From the NCBI RefSeq assembly GCF_000685355.1, contig NZ_JHET01000012.1:1-64000 (forward strand): a stretch of 64,000 bases of DNA, given 5' to 3'. Below the pieces are notes generated by a model. It was given only the letters and a program-made list of their open reading frames with translations. It was not told the DNA's origin and did not search any database. Below, piece after piece: positions 35,660 to 43,716 of this stretch. The first letter of the stretch is position 1. Every line of letters starts with the position of its first letter. The translations under genes and the position numbers were made by a program. The DNA comes from Microbacterium sp. CH12i. Lineage in GTDB: Bacteria; Actinomycetota; Actinomycetes; Actinomycetales; Microbacteriaceae.

Positions 35660-36507
35660 GAGGGCAGCTCTCCTCGCACCGATTCATGCCATGACAGCAG
35701 CTTTCGCTCGAGCGCACGGGCGCCCATATTAATGAGCACGCCCAGCAAGCCCGTCGCGAGGATGAGCGCGTACATGGTGGTGTACTGCCCGCCACTCTGC
35801 GCTTTGCTGATCTCGAGGCCGAGACCAGGGGTACCGATCAGCAATTGTGCAGTGACCGCGAGGATGAGGGCCACCGCCGCAGCGAGCCGTAGGCCGGTCA
35901 TCAGGTACGGAAGCGTTGTCGGAAACACGATGCTGCGCACCCGCTGCCACGTAGAGAACCCGTAGCTGCGGCCGGTGGCCATTGCCACCTGGTCGACATC
36001 GGCGACCCCGTAGAGGACCTGAATGAAGATCTGCCAGAACGCCGCGTAGATGATGAGCAGCAGGCTGGCTTCGATTCTGGCGCCGAACAACAGAACAGCG
36101 AGCGGGATCAGGGCAACCGAGGGAATCGGTCGCAGGAACTCGGTCGTCGAGTGAGTGGCCCGTCGCATGAATGGGGAGAGCCCGACGATGATGCCAAGGG
36201 CGGTGCCGGCGACGAGGGCGATGAGCAGGCCTAAGCCCCACGAGATCATCGTGGTGCCGACGGCAGCCCAGAAGTCTCCGAAGGTCAGGATGGTCAACAG
36301 CGTGGGCAGCACCTCGGTGGGCGGCGGCAGGAATCGCGGGTCGACAATGCCGAGACGGGCTGCGATTTCCCAGACTGCGAACAGTGTCACGATGCCGGCG
36401 ACACCGAGCAGTGCGCGGTACGGCCGAGCCTTGCGCCGGCGCGACTGCGCCTGAACGACGGCGACGAGTTGCGTCGGCGACTCGACGTGAGTTGCGGGAG
36501 TGGACAT
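35656..36507 (-). CDS. NitT/TauT-type ABC permease
   Basis: 283 residues from ATG 36507 with AGGAGGA upstream. RFLPPPTEVLPTLLT and the EAA loop ATGRSYGFSTWQRVRSIVFP, then TTLPYLMTGLRLA, match SsuC/TauC-type permeases. A second, distinct permease gene follows, so the importer has two different membrane subunits, less usual for this family. Confidence 0.9.
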   Translation of the reverse strand: MSTPATHVESPTQLVAVVQAQSRRRKARPYRALLGVAGIVTLFAVWEIAARLGIVDPRFLPPPTEVLPTLLTILTFGDFWAAVGTTMISWGLGLLIALVAGTALGIIVGLSPFMRRATHSTTEFLRPIPSVALIPLAVLLFGARIEASLLLIIYAAFWQIFIQVLYGVADVDQVAMATGRSYGFSTWQRVRSIVFPTTLPYLMTGLRLAAAVALILAVTAQLLIGTPGLGLEISKAQSGGQYTTMYALILATGLLGVLINMGARALERKLLSWHESVRGELPS

Positions 36508-36529
36508 GGGGCTTCCTCCTTTCGATCGT

Positions 36530-38059
36530 TCAGTCTGATTGTGCGAGAGCGCGGGTGCGCAGTTCGTTCTTGCGAATCTTGCCGCTCGCGGTGCGCGGAA
36601 AGTCGTCGACGAAGACGATGCGCTTCGGAATCTTGTAGCGGGCGAGTCGAGTGGCGACATGCGCGACGATGTCGTCGGTGGTCAACGCACTGTCGGGTTT
36701 GAGTTGCACATACGCGTGCGGCACTTCTCCCCACTTCTGGTCGGGAACGCCGATGAGCGCGACCGCGGCGATGTCAGTGAGCTCCATTATGATCGCCTCG
36801 ACCTCTGCCGAGTAGATGTTCTCCCCACCCGAAATGATCATGTCTTTGAGGCGGTCAGAGATATAGATGTAGCCCTCGTCGTCGAGGTGGCCGAGGTCGC
36901 CTGAACGAAACCACCCGTCCGTGAAGGCGTCGCGGGTGGCGTCGGGCCTGCGCCAGTACTCCTTGATGACGTTCGGGCCCTTGACCAAGATTTCGCCGAC
37001 GACTCCGGGTGCGACATCGTTTCCTTGCTTATCCACGATCTTGACGTCCGTGAAGAAAAGCCGGATGCCGGACGAGCCGACTTTTTCCTTCGTACGGTGG
37101 ACGGGCAGAGCTGTCGCGCTCGGAGAAGTCTCGGTCATGCCGTATCCGACCGCGAATCCAAGTCCTCGTGCGCCGTACGCTTCCATCGTCCGCTCGGGTA
37201 CCGCGGACCCCCCGCAGGTCAGCCGCTGCAGCGAGCTGATGTCAGTCGTCTCCCAATTCGGGTGTTCGTGAATCATCTGGTAGGTCGTGGGTACACCCGA
37301 CAGCATTGTGATGCGCTCGGACTCGATTGTTTTCAGCACCTGCTCGGCGTCGAACTTCTCGTGCAGAACGACGGTGCCGCCCTGCAGCAGCACGGCAAGA
37401 GCCCCGTTGGTCAATGCTGCGACGTGGTACAGCGGCGAGATCAGAAGAACACGCTCGCCGGGGGAGACGCCATAGTCGATGAGAACGTTGAACGAGTTCC
37501 AGATGATGTTCCCGTGGCTGATGACCGCACCCTTTGGGTGACCGGTTGTGCCCGAGGTATAGAGAATGATGGCCGCATCGTCGACCTCGACGGGCACGTC
37601 AATGGGCTCTGTCGACGCTTCGGCGATGATGCGGTCGAAGTCTTCGACGCCGTTCGCTTCTTCGCCGCGCACGACGATGCGAGTCTGCGCGGGGGATGAC
37701 CAGCTGCTTGCGCGCGCGAGATCGAGAAAATCATGATGGAAGATGAGAATCTTCGCGCCGGAGTCTTCGAGTGCGAACTCAATCTCTGGCGATGCCAGTC
37801 GAGAGTTCAATGGTACGAAGATCGCGCCAAGAGTCGCCGCGGCAAATAACGCCTCGATAAACGAGGGGTGATTGTTTCCGAGGTATGCGATGCGGTCGCC
37901 TGCCTCCAGGCCTCGGTCGCGCAGGGCGTGCGCCAACCGGGCGATGCGTCCAGCCAGCTCGCCGTAGTGAAGGCGCTCGTCGCGGTAGATGATGGCGACA
38001 TCGTCACTGCAGCGTGCTTTCTTCCGATCGATCCAGCTGCCGATTCCTTGGTTTTGCAC
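36530..38059 (-). CDS. Acyl-CoA ligase (AMP-forming), catabolic cluster
   Basis: About 509 residues from GTG 38059 (reads MQNQGIGSWID), preceded by AGAGGAA. Seen: ILYTSGTTGHPKGAVISHGN (P-loop), GYGMTETSPSATALPV, DGWFRSGDLGHLDDEGYIY with the adenylate-binding aspartate, DRLKDMIISGGENIYSAEVE and RTASGKIRKNEL with the acylation lysine. Activates a carboxylic acid as a CoA thioester in two steps. Substrate could be a fatty or aromatic acid; the cluster suggests a cinnamate-like one. It lies behind a hairpin following the binding-protein gene. Confidence 0.87.
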   Translation of the reverse strand: MQNQGIGSWIDRKKARCSDDVAIIYRDERLHYGELAGRIARLAHALRDRGLEAGDRIAYLGNNHPSFIEALFAAATLGAIFVPLNSRLASPEIEFALEDSGAKILIFHHDFLDLARASSWSSPAQTRIVVRGEEANGVEDFDRIIAEASTEPIDVPVEVDDAAIILYTSGTTGHPKGAVISHGNIIWNSFNVLIDYGVSPGERVLLISPLYHVAALTNGALAVLLQGGTVVLHEKFDAEQVLKTIESERITMLSGVPTTYQMIHEHPNWETTDISSLQRLTCGGSAVPERTMEAYGARGLGFAVGYGMTETSPSATALPVHRTKEKVGSSGIRLFFTDVKIVDKQGNDVAPGVVGEILVKGPNVIKEYWRRPDATRDAFTDGWFRSGDLGHLDDEGYIYISDRLKDMIISGGENIYSAEVEAIIMELTDIAAVALIGVPDQKWGEVPHAYVQLKPDSALTTDDIVAHVATRLARYKIPKRIVFVDDFPRTASGKIRKNELRTRALAQSD

Positions 38060-38098
38060 GGGTTTCCTCTCTGAAACCAAACCTGTGAGGCGGATGAG

Positions 38099-38132
38099 GC
38101 TGTGGGGCCCCGCGTGTGCGGGGCCCCACAGC
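38099..38132 (-). terminator. Intra-operon hairpin between binding protein and ligase
   Basis: A perfect 15-bp stem, 38099-38113 with 38118-38132, and loop GTGT, six bases after the binding-protein stop. No T tract follows. It may partly terminate or protect the 3' end of the upstream mRNA, letting the binding protein be made in excess over the downstream ligase and membrane subunits, a common arrangement in importer operons. Confidence 0.7.
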
Positions 38133-38137
38133 GGGTG

Positions 38138-39145
38138 TTACTTGGTCATGAGCACCTTGGAAAGGTCGGGCTCCTGCTGCAAGAACTTGAACTTCAGTGC
38201 GAGTGCGCTCAGCTCTTCAATGACCTTCGGGTCAAGCTTTCCCGAGATATACTCGAGGTTGATACCGTCGACGACAGCAGCATCCATACCGGTGTGTTCG
38301 ACGACGGCGGCGCGGAACTTGGATTTGTCAGCCATCGCAGCATCAGCGGTTTCAATGAGCGCCGCACGGAACGCGTCGACAACTTCCGGGTTCGCGTCTG
38401 CGTACGCACCTGAGGTGAACGTCACCATGGTGTAGAGATTATCGATCGCCCGTAGCGGGTCACCGAGGAATTCGACGCCTTCGGTTGCACGCGACTTGCT
38501 GAGGAACGGCTCAGGAGTCCAGGATGCATCGATGTTGCCCTGCTCGAGCTGCGCCAGCTGATCGGGGAACGCGATCTCGATGAAGTTGACCTTTGAAGGG
38601 TCACCGCCATCTGCCTCGACCATTGCCTTGGTGCCGAGGTCGCCCTGAGTGTTTAGAGCGTTGATCGCAACGGTCTTTCCCTCCAGGTCCTTCCAGGTTT
38701 TGATGCCGGAGTCAGCGGCGACAACGATTCCCGAGGGTGCCTTGTCCTCCGGATCGCTCGGGTTCTCGTAGTTGCGTGAGTAGCCGGCGATGATTCGCAT
38801 GTCGAGTCCCTGGCTGGCGGCTGTCAACACCGAGAGAGGGTTGCCGACCGCAAATTGCATCGTTCCGCTTGAGACTGCGGGCAGCAATGCCGCGCCGCCG
38901 TCGCCGAGCTGAAGCTCGACGTCGAGCCCGTGCTTCTCGAAGATGCCTTCATCAATGCCGAGCTGCATCGCCGAGGCCGGAGCGATCGGTAAAACGCCGA
39001 CGATAACGTGCGTCAGATCGCCCGATGCGGGCGCATCGGTCGTTTTGGCGTCGCCTTCAAGGCTGCCGCCAGAGCATCCACTCAGAATGAGCGCGGCTGC
39101 AGCGGTTGCGGCCGCGAGCGCGGTGAATCGTAGGTTCTTCTTCAT
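38138..39145 (-). CDS. NitT/TauT-type substrate-binding lipoprotein
   Basis: 335 residues from ATG 39145. N-terminal MKKNLRF, hydrophobic core, lipobox LSGC near residue 24. Body: GVLPIAPASAMQLGIDEGIF, AVGNPLSVLTAASQGLDMRI and GKTVAINALNTQGDLG, as in NMT1/SsuA-like proteins. It gives the importer its specificity, but the ligand cannot be read. 40 bases after the MaoC stop. Confidence 0.88.
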   Translation of the reverse strand: MKKNLRFTALAAATAAAALILSGCSGGSLEGDAKTTDAPASGDLTHVIVGVLPIAPASAMQLGIDEGIFEKHGLDVELQLGDGGAALLPAVSSGTMQFAVGNPLSVLTAASQGLDMRIIAGYSRNYENPSDPEDKAPSGIVVAADSGIKTWKDLEGKTVAINALNTQGDLGTKAMVEADGGDPSKVNFIEIAFPDQLAQLEQGNIDASWTPEPFLSKSRATEGVEFLGDPLRAIDNLYTMVTFTSGAYADANPEVVDAFRAALIETADAAMADKSKFRAAVVEHTGMDAAVVDGINLEYISGKLDPKVIEELSALALKFKFLQQEPDLSKVLMTK

Positions 39146-39185
39146 TTCAGTGACTCCTTTGAAACTGGATGATGATGTCGTCGGG

Positions 39186-39638
39186 CTATGCGTAGAAGCG
39201 CTGCAAGCTCCGTGCCACGAGAGCGGGCTTGGTGCCGCCCTCGAGCTCGATCGTGATGTCGATGACTGCCTGCACGCCGCCGGCAACCTCAATGAGCTCG
39301 GCGATGGTGGCGGTCAGTCGGATCTTCGAGCCAACCTTGACCGGGGTGACGAAGCGCACCTTGTCGAGTCCGTAGTTGACTTTGGTGCTGACGCCATCGA
39401 TATCGAACAGCGCCGTCTGCAGCGGGATCAGCAGCGAGAGCGTCAAAAACCCATGAGCGATCGGTGCTCCGAACGGACCCTCAGCGGCGCGCACGGGATC
39501 AGTGTGGATCCACTGATGATCGTCTGCCGCGTCTGCGAACTGATTGACACGTTCCTGCGTGATCTCGAACCAGTCGGTGTAGCCCAAGTCTTTCCCGACG
39601 TAGTCGGTCAGCTCGGCGTAGGGGATCCTCGTCGTCAT
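39186..39638 (-). CDS. MaoC-like (R)-specific enoyl-CoA hydratase
   Basis: 150 residues from ATG 39638 with AAGGAG five bases upstream. FADAADDHQWIHTDPVRA is the hydratase-2 motif (catalytic Asp and His), followed by FGAPIAHGFLTLSLL. Hot-dog-fold enzymes hydrating trans-2-enoyl-CoA. In the proposed route it adds water to the CoA thioester of an unsaturated acid. First gene of the minus operon of the cluster. Confidence 0.9.
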   Translation of the reverse strand: MTTRIPYAELTDYVGKDLGYTDWFEITQERVNQFADAADDHQWIHTDPVRAAEGPFGAPIAHGFLTLSLLIPLQTALFDIDGVSTKVNYGLDKVRFVTPVKVGSKIRLTATIAELIEVAGGVQAVIDITIELEGGTKPALVARSLQRFYA

Positions 39639-39685
39639 TGACACTCCTTGGTTGTGGTTCCTAGAAGTCATAGAACCTCATATTA

Positions 39686-39698
39686 TTGAAAGTGTCAA
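39686..39698. promoter_or_regulatory. MarR-type operator in the divergent maoC/marR promoter region
   Basis: TTGAAAGTGTCAA, a TTGA-N5-TCAA inverted repeat. On the minus strand it contains a perfect -35 TTGACA, with TTCTAT 17 bases on as -10 for maoC. On the plus strand TTGAGA (39702-39707), 16 bases, then TATGAT (39724-39729) form the marR promoter. The -10 ends seven bases before ATG 39737, so the marR mRNA would be leaderless. The site resembles that at 32077-32089. Confidence 0.65.
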
Positions 39699-39736
39699 CT
39701 ATTGAGACGATCTCGTAACCTTGTATGATCGTGCGC

Positions 39737-40228
39737 ATGACGAATACGACGGCGACGCCTTCTTCCACCGCGCAGGCAGCTGGCTCTGAGCGCCTGTGGA
39801 CGACGCCGGTCGGGGCTGACCTCGCCTTCCTGCTGGCGCGGGCGAACGCGCTTTCGCTCAGCCGAATCCATCAGGTGCTCGAAGAGCTCGGTCTGAGAAC
39901 GCGCGCCTACTCGGTGCTGGAGATCGCAGCCTCTGATGCCAGGCCTTCGCAGCGGGAGCTCGCGGAGTTCCTCAGCCTAGATCCGAGTCAGATTGTCTCG
40001 TTGGTCGATCAGCTCGAGAAGCGTGCTCTAGTGAGCCGTGAGCCTGATCCACGCGATCGTCGAGCCAACGTCGTGGTCGCGACGGCAGAGGGACGCCTCC
40101 TAGCCGGCCGCGCACGCGAGGTAATCAACGATTCAGACGCGGAGTGGTTCTCGTCGCTCACTCCCGATGAGATGGATGTCTTGACGACGGTATTGCGCAA
40201 GCTGGCAAGCGCTCCCCTCGACGAATAA
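39737..40228 (+). CDS. MarR-family transcriptional regulator
   Basis: 163 residues from ATG 39737 (MTNTTATPS); an upstream ATG at 39725 overlaps the likely -10. Winged helix: RPSQRELAEFLSLDPSQIVS with LVDQLEKRALVSREPDPRDR, the recognition helix and wing of MarR proteins. Divergent to the maoC operon. MarR homologs of phenylpropanoid clusters release DNA on binding a CoA thioester; whether this one does is unknown. The two TTGA-N5-TCAA sites are its likely targets. Confidence 0.9.
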   Translation: MTNTTATPSSTAQAAGSERLWTTPVGADLAFLLARANALSLSRIHQVLEELGLRTRAYSVLEIAASDARPSQRELAEFLSLDPSQIVSLVDQLEKRALVSREPDPRDRRANVVVATAEGRLLAGRAREVINDSDAEWFSSLTPDEMDVLTTVLRKLASAPLDE

Positions 40229-40252
40229 CGAGGCGCTGCTACCCGGAGCAAT

Positions 40253-40284
40253 GCGAAAGGCCGCCAAGAATGGCGGCCTTTCGC
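40253..40284. terminator. Bidirectional terminator between marR and tRNA-Arg
   Basis: A perfect 14-bp stem, 40253-40266 with 40271-40284, loop AGAA. Reads GCGAAAGGCCGCCA and its mirror ending CCTTTCGC, so it can serve marR (plus) and the tRNA (minus), which begins six bases on. Confidence 0.85.
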
Positions 40285-40289
40285 AGATG

Positions 40290-40362
40290 TGCCCCCGACT
40301 GGAATCGAACCAGCGACCTACGGTACCGGAAACCGGCGCTCTATCCACTGAGCTACGGAGGC
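40290..40362 (-). tRNA. tRNA-Arg (anticodon CCG)
   Basis: A 73-base cloverleaf on the minus strand. Acceptor GCCTCCG pairs with CGGGGGC, with one T-G wobble, D-arm GCTC...GAGC, anticodon loop TTCCGGT with anticodon CCG (CGG codons), T-arm containing GGTTCGATTCC. CCA is not encoded; the following bases are CATCTG. Discriminator A. Confidence 0.95.
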
Positions 40363-40378
40363 GTACCGATCGACAATA

Positions 40379-41179
40379 TCATTGCTCGGGGTCGGGCTCT
40401 GCACCGTCGGCCTGAGTGAGTGGCGCCGACTCGATATCGGCCAGCGCGGCCGCCACCTTCTCCGCCAGATAGCGGTGCCCCTCGTTCGACGGATGCTTGT
40501 TGCCTAGGTCGACGTCGATCACGCCAAGGTAGTTCTGCTCGGTGATCCACTCATCCTGTACGGGGGAGATGTACCACCAGCCGCGGGCGCCGGCGACCGC
40601 GGCGAGGTCGTGATCGATCCGCACCGTGCCAGGGTCAACCGGAAGTTGGTGAGGTGCCGGACCCAGCACAACTATTTTTGCTGCCGGGTAAGTCCCGGCC
40701 AATGCAGCCCAGGCGGCAGTTACGGCTTCGCGGTAGCCCTCAGCGCCCTGAGCGCGATCATTGATTGACCCCTGAATGATGACGAGATCAGGCTCGAGTG
40801 TCGGATCCAACGCGGCGATGCGTTCTCCGAACGCGGGCCCGTCGATTCCAGGCTTCAGATACCCGCTGCCACGGACGCCGTCGACGATCGTCTCACCGTC
40901 CAGCAGATCAGCCAGTAGGTAGGCATAGCCGAGGGTCGGTTCGCTCGCCGCGGCACCGTACGTCCACGAATCTCCGAACACGAGTACGCGAGGATGCTCG
41001 GGCAACACGAGCGGCGCCGGAGCCACCGTGACGATCTCATCAGAGGCCAGGATCGGGGCATCCATGGCCGCCGGAACCCACGGACGCCAGACGCCCAGCA
41101 CGACAGCAGACACGGCGACCACGAGCACGACGAACAGTGCGGTTGTGCGCACACCGCGCTTCGTTGTCCCCCGAGCCAT
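40379..41179 (-). CDS. SGNH/GDSL hydrolase with N-terminal membrane anchor
   Basis: 266 residues from ATG 41179. After a basic start there is one membrane helix (ALFVVLVVAVSAVVLGVW) predicting an anchored or secreted enzyme. SGNH motifs: VLVFGDSWTYGAAAS (block I), GSGYL (II), IIQGSINDRAQ (III) and NKHPSNEGHRYLA (V) with Asp/His. A serine esterase or acetyl-transfer enzyme, possibly acting on the envelope. Substrate unknown. Confidence 0.85.
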   Translation of the reverse strand: MARGTTKRGVRTTALFVVLVVAVSAVVLGVWRPWVPAAMDAPILASDEIVTVAPAPLVLPEHPRVLVFGDSWTYGAAASEPTLGYAYLLADLLDGETIVDGVRGSGYLKPGIDGPAFGERIAALDPTLEPDLVIIQGSINDRAQGAEGYREAVTAAWAALAGTYPAAKIVVLGPAPHQLPVDPGTVRIDHDLAAVAGARGWWYISPVQDEWITEQNYLGVIDVDLGNKHPSNEGHRYLAEKVAAALADIESAPLTQADGAEPDPEQ

Positions 41180-41260
41180 GGCATGAGGGTAAACGATCGT
41201 TTGCACATCGCCTATTCGACGCACGGGTCAGAGCGGCTCGCGCCTTAGACTTGACGGGAT

Positions 41261-42925
41261 ATGAACCCCGATACTCTCGCCGCAGCCATTCTCGCCGTCG
41301 TCACGCCGATCGCGGCATCCCTGCGACCCGATGACACGCTGAACATTGACATTTCTGACATTGTTCTGGAGCGTCCGCGCAACCGTGACCATGGCGATTG
41401 GGCATCGAACCTCGCGATGCGCCTCACGAAGCAGCTCGGCACGAACCCGCGCGAACTGGCACAGAGGATCGCTGAGGGTCTGGCAGATGTCGACGGTGTC
41501 GCCAGCGCAGAGGTCGCGGGACCCGGCTTCATCAACATCCGTTTGGATGCCGCCGCCGCAGGAATCCTGGCCAAGACGATCGTTGACGCCGGCGCCGCAT
41601 ACGGCACGAACGACTCGCAGCAGGGTGTCAGCGTGAACGTCGAATTCGTGTCGGCGAACCCGACCGGACCACTGCATATCGGTCACACTCGCTGGGCGGC
41701 TCTGGGTGACTCGATCGTTCGGCTGTTGATTGCGAGTGGAGCTGAAGCCATTCGTGAGTACTACATCAACGATGCCGGTGCACAGATGCAGCGCTTTGCG
41801 AGTTCTGTCGTCGCGGCTGCGAAAGGCGACCCGACACCAGAGGGCGGGTATCCCGGGGCGTACATTGCGGCCCTCGCTGCGCGCGTGCTCGAAGCTCGCA
41901 CCGACCTGCTCGACTTGCCTGATCCTGAGCAGCTGAAGGTCGCTGAAGACCTTGCCTACGAATATCAGCTCGCTGAAATCAAGAACTCACTCGATGCGTT
42001 CAACGTGCCGTTCGACGTCTGGTTTTCCGAGCGCACCTTGCACGCGAAGGACACTTCCGGTTTAAGCCTCACCGACCAGGCGGTCGATCGCCTGCGTGAG
42101 CAGGGTCATGTCTTCGATCTGGATGGCGCAGTCTGGGTGCGCACCACCGATTTCGGCGATGATAAGGACCGCGTCATCCGCCGCTCCAATGGGGAGTACA
42201 CCTACTTTGCCGCTGACGCCGCCTACTATCTGAACAAGGGTGATCGCGGCTTCGAAAACAAGATCTACCTGCTCGGTGCCGACCACCACGGCTACGTGCA
42301 CAGACTGAAGGCGATCGCGGGAGCAGCCGGGGAGGACCCGGACAAGAACATCCAAGTGCTTATCGGACAGCTCGTTTCTGTCCGCGGCGCGCGTCTTTCG
42401 AAGCGTGCAGGCAACATCATCGAGATGGACGATCTGCGCGAATGGATCGGCACTGACGCTCTCCGGTACGCGCTGGAGCGTTCGCCTGCCGACTCGCCGC
42501 TCGACCTCGACCCTGAACTGCTCCAGAAGCGCACGAACGACAATCCGGTGTTCTACGTGCAGTACGCCCATGCGCGAACCCACAATGTCGGACGCAACGC
42601 CGCCGATTCCGGCGTTGACCGCTCTGAGTTCGCTCCCGAGACGCTCACGCACGAGTCGGAGTCTGCGCTGCTCGGAGTTCTGCAGGAGTTCCCGCGCATT
42701 GTGGCGTTCGCCGCCCAGGTGCGCGAGCCGCACCGCGTCGCGCGTTATCTGGAAGAGCTCGCTGGCCTCTATCACCGCTGGTACGACAGTTGCCGTGTCA
42801 TTCCGCTGAGTGATGGCCCGATCGAAACCGTGCACCGCACGCGCCTCTGGCTCAACGATGCTGCCGGCCAGGTGCTGCGCAACGGACTCGACCTGCTCGG
42901 TGTCTCTGCCCCGGAACGCATGTAA
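41261..42925 (+). CDS. argS: Arginyl-tRNA synthetase
   Basis: 554 residues, class I synthetase. Seen: VEFVSANPTGPLHIGHTRW with the HIGH signature near residue 132-138, the KMSKS-equivalent ARLSKRAGN near 380, and the DALR anticodon-binding domain with CRVIPLSDG at the C-terminus. It lies some 900 bases from tRNA-Arg. Its stop overlaps the next ATG by one base. Confidence 0.96.
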   Translation: MNPDTLAAAILAVVTPIAASLRPDDTLNIDISDIVLERPRNRDHGDWASNLAMRLTKQLGTNPRELAQRIAEGLADVDGVASAEVAGPGFINIRLDAAAAGILAKTIVDAGAAYGTNDSQQGVSVNVEFVSANPTGPLHIGHTRWAALGDSIVRLLIASGAEAIREYYINDAGAQMQRFASSVVAAAKGDPTPEGGYPGAYIAALAARVLEARTDLLDLPDPEQLKVAEDLAYEYQLAEIKNSLDAFNVPFDVWFSERTLHAKDTSGLSLTDQAVDRLREQGHVFDLDGAVWVRTTDFGDDKDRVIRRSNGEYTYFAADAAYYLNKGDRGFENKIYLLGADHHGYVHRLKAIAGAAGEDPDKNIQVLIGQLVSVRGARLSKRAGNIIEMDDLREWIGTDALRYALERSPADSPLDLDPELLQKRTNDNPVFYVQYAHARTHNVGRNAADSGVDRSEFAPETLTHESESALLGVLQEFPRIVAFAAQVREPHRVARYLEELAGLYHRWYDSCRVIPLSDGPIETVHRTRLWLNDAAGQVLRNGLDLLGVSAPERM

Positions 42926-43716
42926 TGACCGAGAACGCGGTCGTGACCGAACGCACTGCGATGACGCAGCAGAAGCCACGGCGGGCGCGCTGGCCGTGGG
43001 TTCTGCTCATCGTCGTGGTGGTGATCGCTGCGCTCGCGGTAGCGGCAGAGTTCCTGGCACGCAGCATCCTGCCTGGCATTGTCCGCGGGATTGTCGTCGA
43101 GCAGCTGGAGCTTCCGGCAGATCAGCAGCTCGATGTTGAAGCGAGCGGCATTCTGCTGCCCCAGCTGATCGGCGGAAAGCTTGACGAACTGCATCTTTCG
43201 ACTGAGTCGGTGACCATCGGCGGCATTACCGGCGCGGCCGACGTCACAGCGTTCGGGGTGCCGTTGCAGGGTGGGGACCTCACGGATGCGCGGGGCACTG
43301 TGCGCATCGATCAGAACCAGTTCACTGCACTCGTTGCGGCATCCGATTTGCCGATCGATGAGATCACCTTCGCGGCGCCGGATGTCACGGCATCCGGCAG
43401 TCTTGCCATTCTCGCTCTGCCGATTCCGGTGTCGCTAACGGTGACACCGAGTGCGGATGCCGGAGAACTCGTACTCACCCCGATCGAACTTCAGGTGGCG
43501 GGGCTCACACTGAACGCCGCCCAAATCGCGGATCGCTTCGGCGACGCTGCGGCGCAGCTCACCCAACCGCAGCGGGTCTGCATCGCCGATCAGCTACCGG
43601 CAGGCCTCACCATGACCGGGCTGTCGATCGAGGGATCCGCAGCCATCATTGACATTGACGTCGACGGTGCGATCGTTACTGACCAGTCGCTGCAAGACAA
43701 CGGAGTCTGCCCCTAA
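42925..43716 (+). CDS. LmeA-like DUF2993 protein
   Basis: 263 residues, one N-terminal membrane helix (VLLIVVVVIAALAVAAEFLA), then a periplasmic-side domain with LPADQQLDVEASGILLPQL and QNQFTALVAASDLPIDE, the DUF2993 pattern. LmeA-like lipid-binding proteins function in mycobacterial envelope glycolipid maturation; this one is only similar in domain. Coupled to argS. Four-base overlap with the convergent YihY-family gene. Confidence 0.75.
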   Translation: MTENAVVTERTAMTQQKPRRARWPWVLLIVVVVIAALAVAAEFLARSILPGIVRGIVVEQLELPADQQLDVEASGILLPQLIGGKLDELHLSTESVTIGGITGAADVTAFGVPLQGGDLTDARGTVRIDQNQFTALVAASDLPIDEITFAAPDVTASGSLAILALPIPVSLTVTPSADAGELVLTPIELQVAGLTLNAAQIADRFGDAAAQLTQPQRVCIADQLPAGLTMTGLSIEGSAAIIDIDVDGAIVTDQSLQDNGVCP

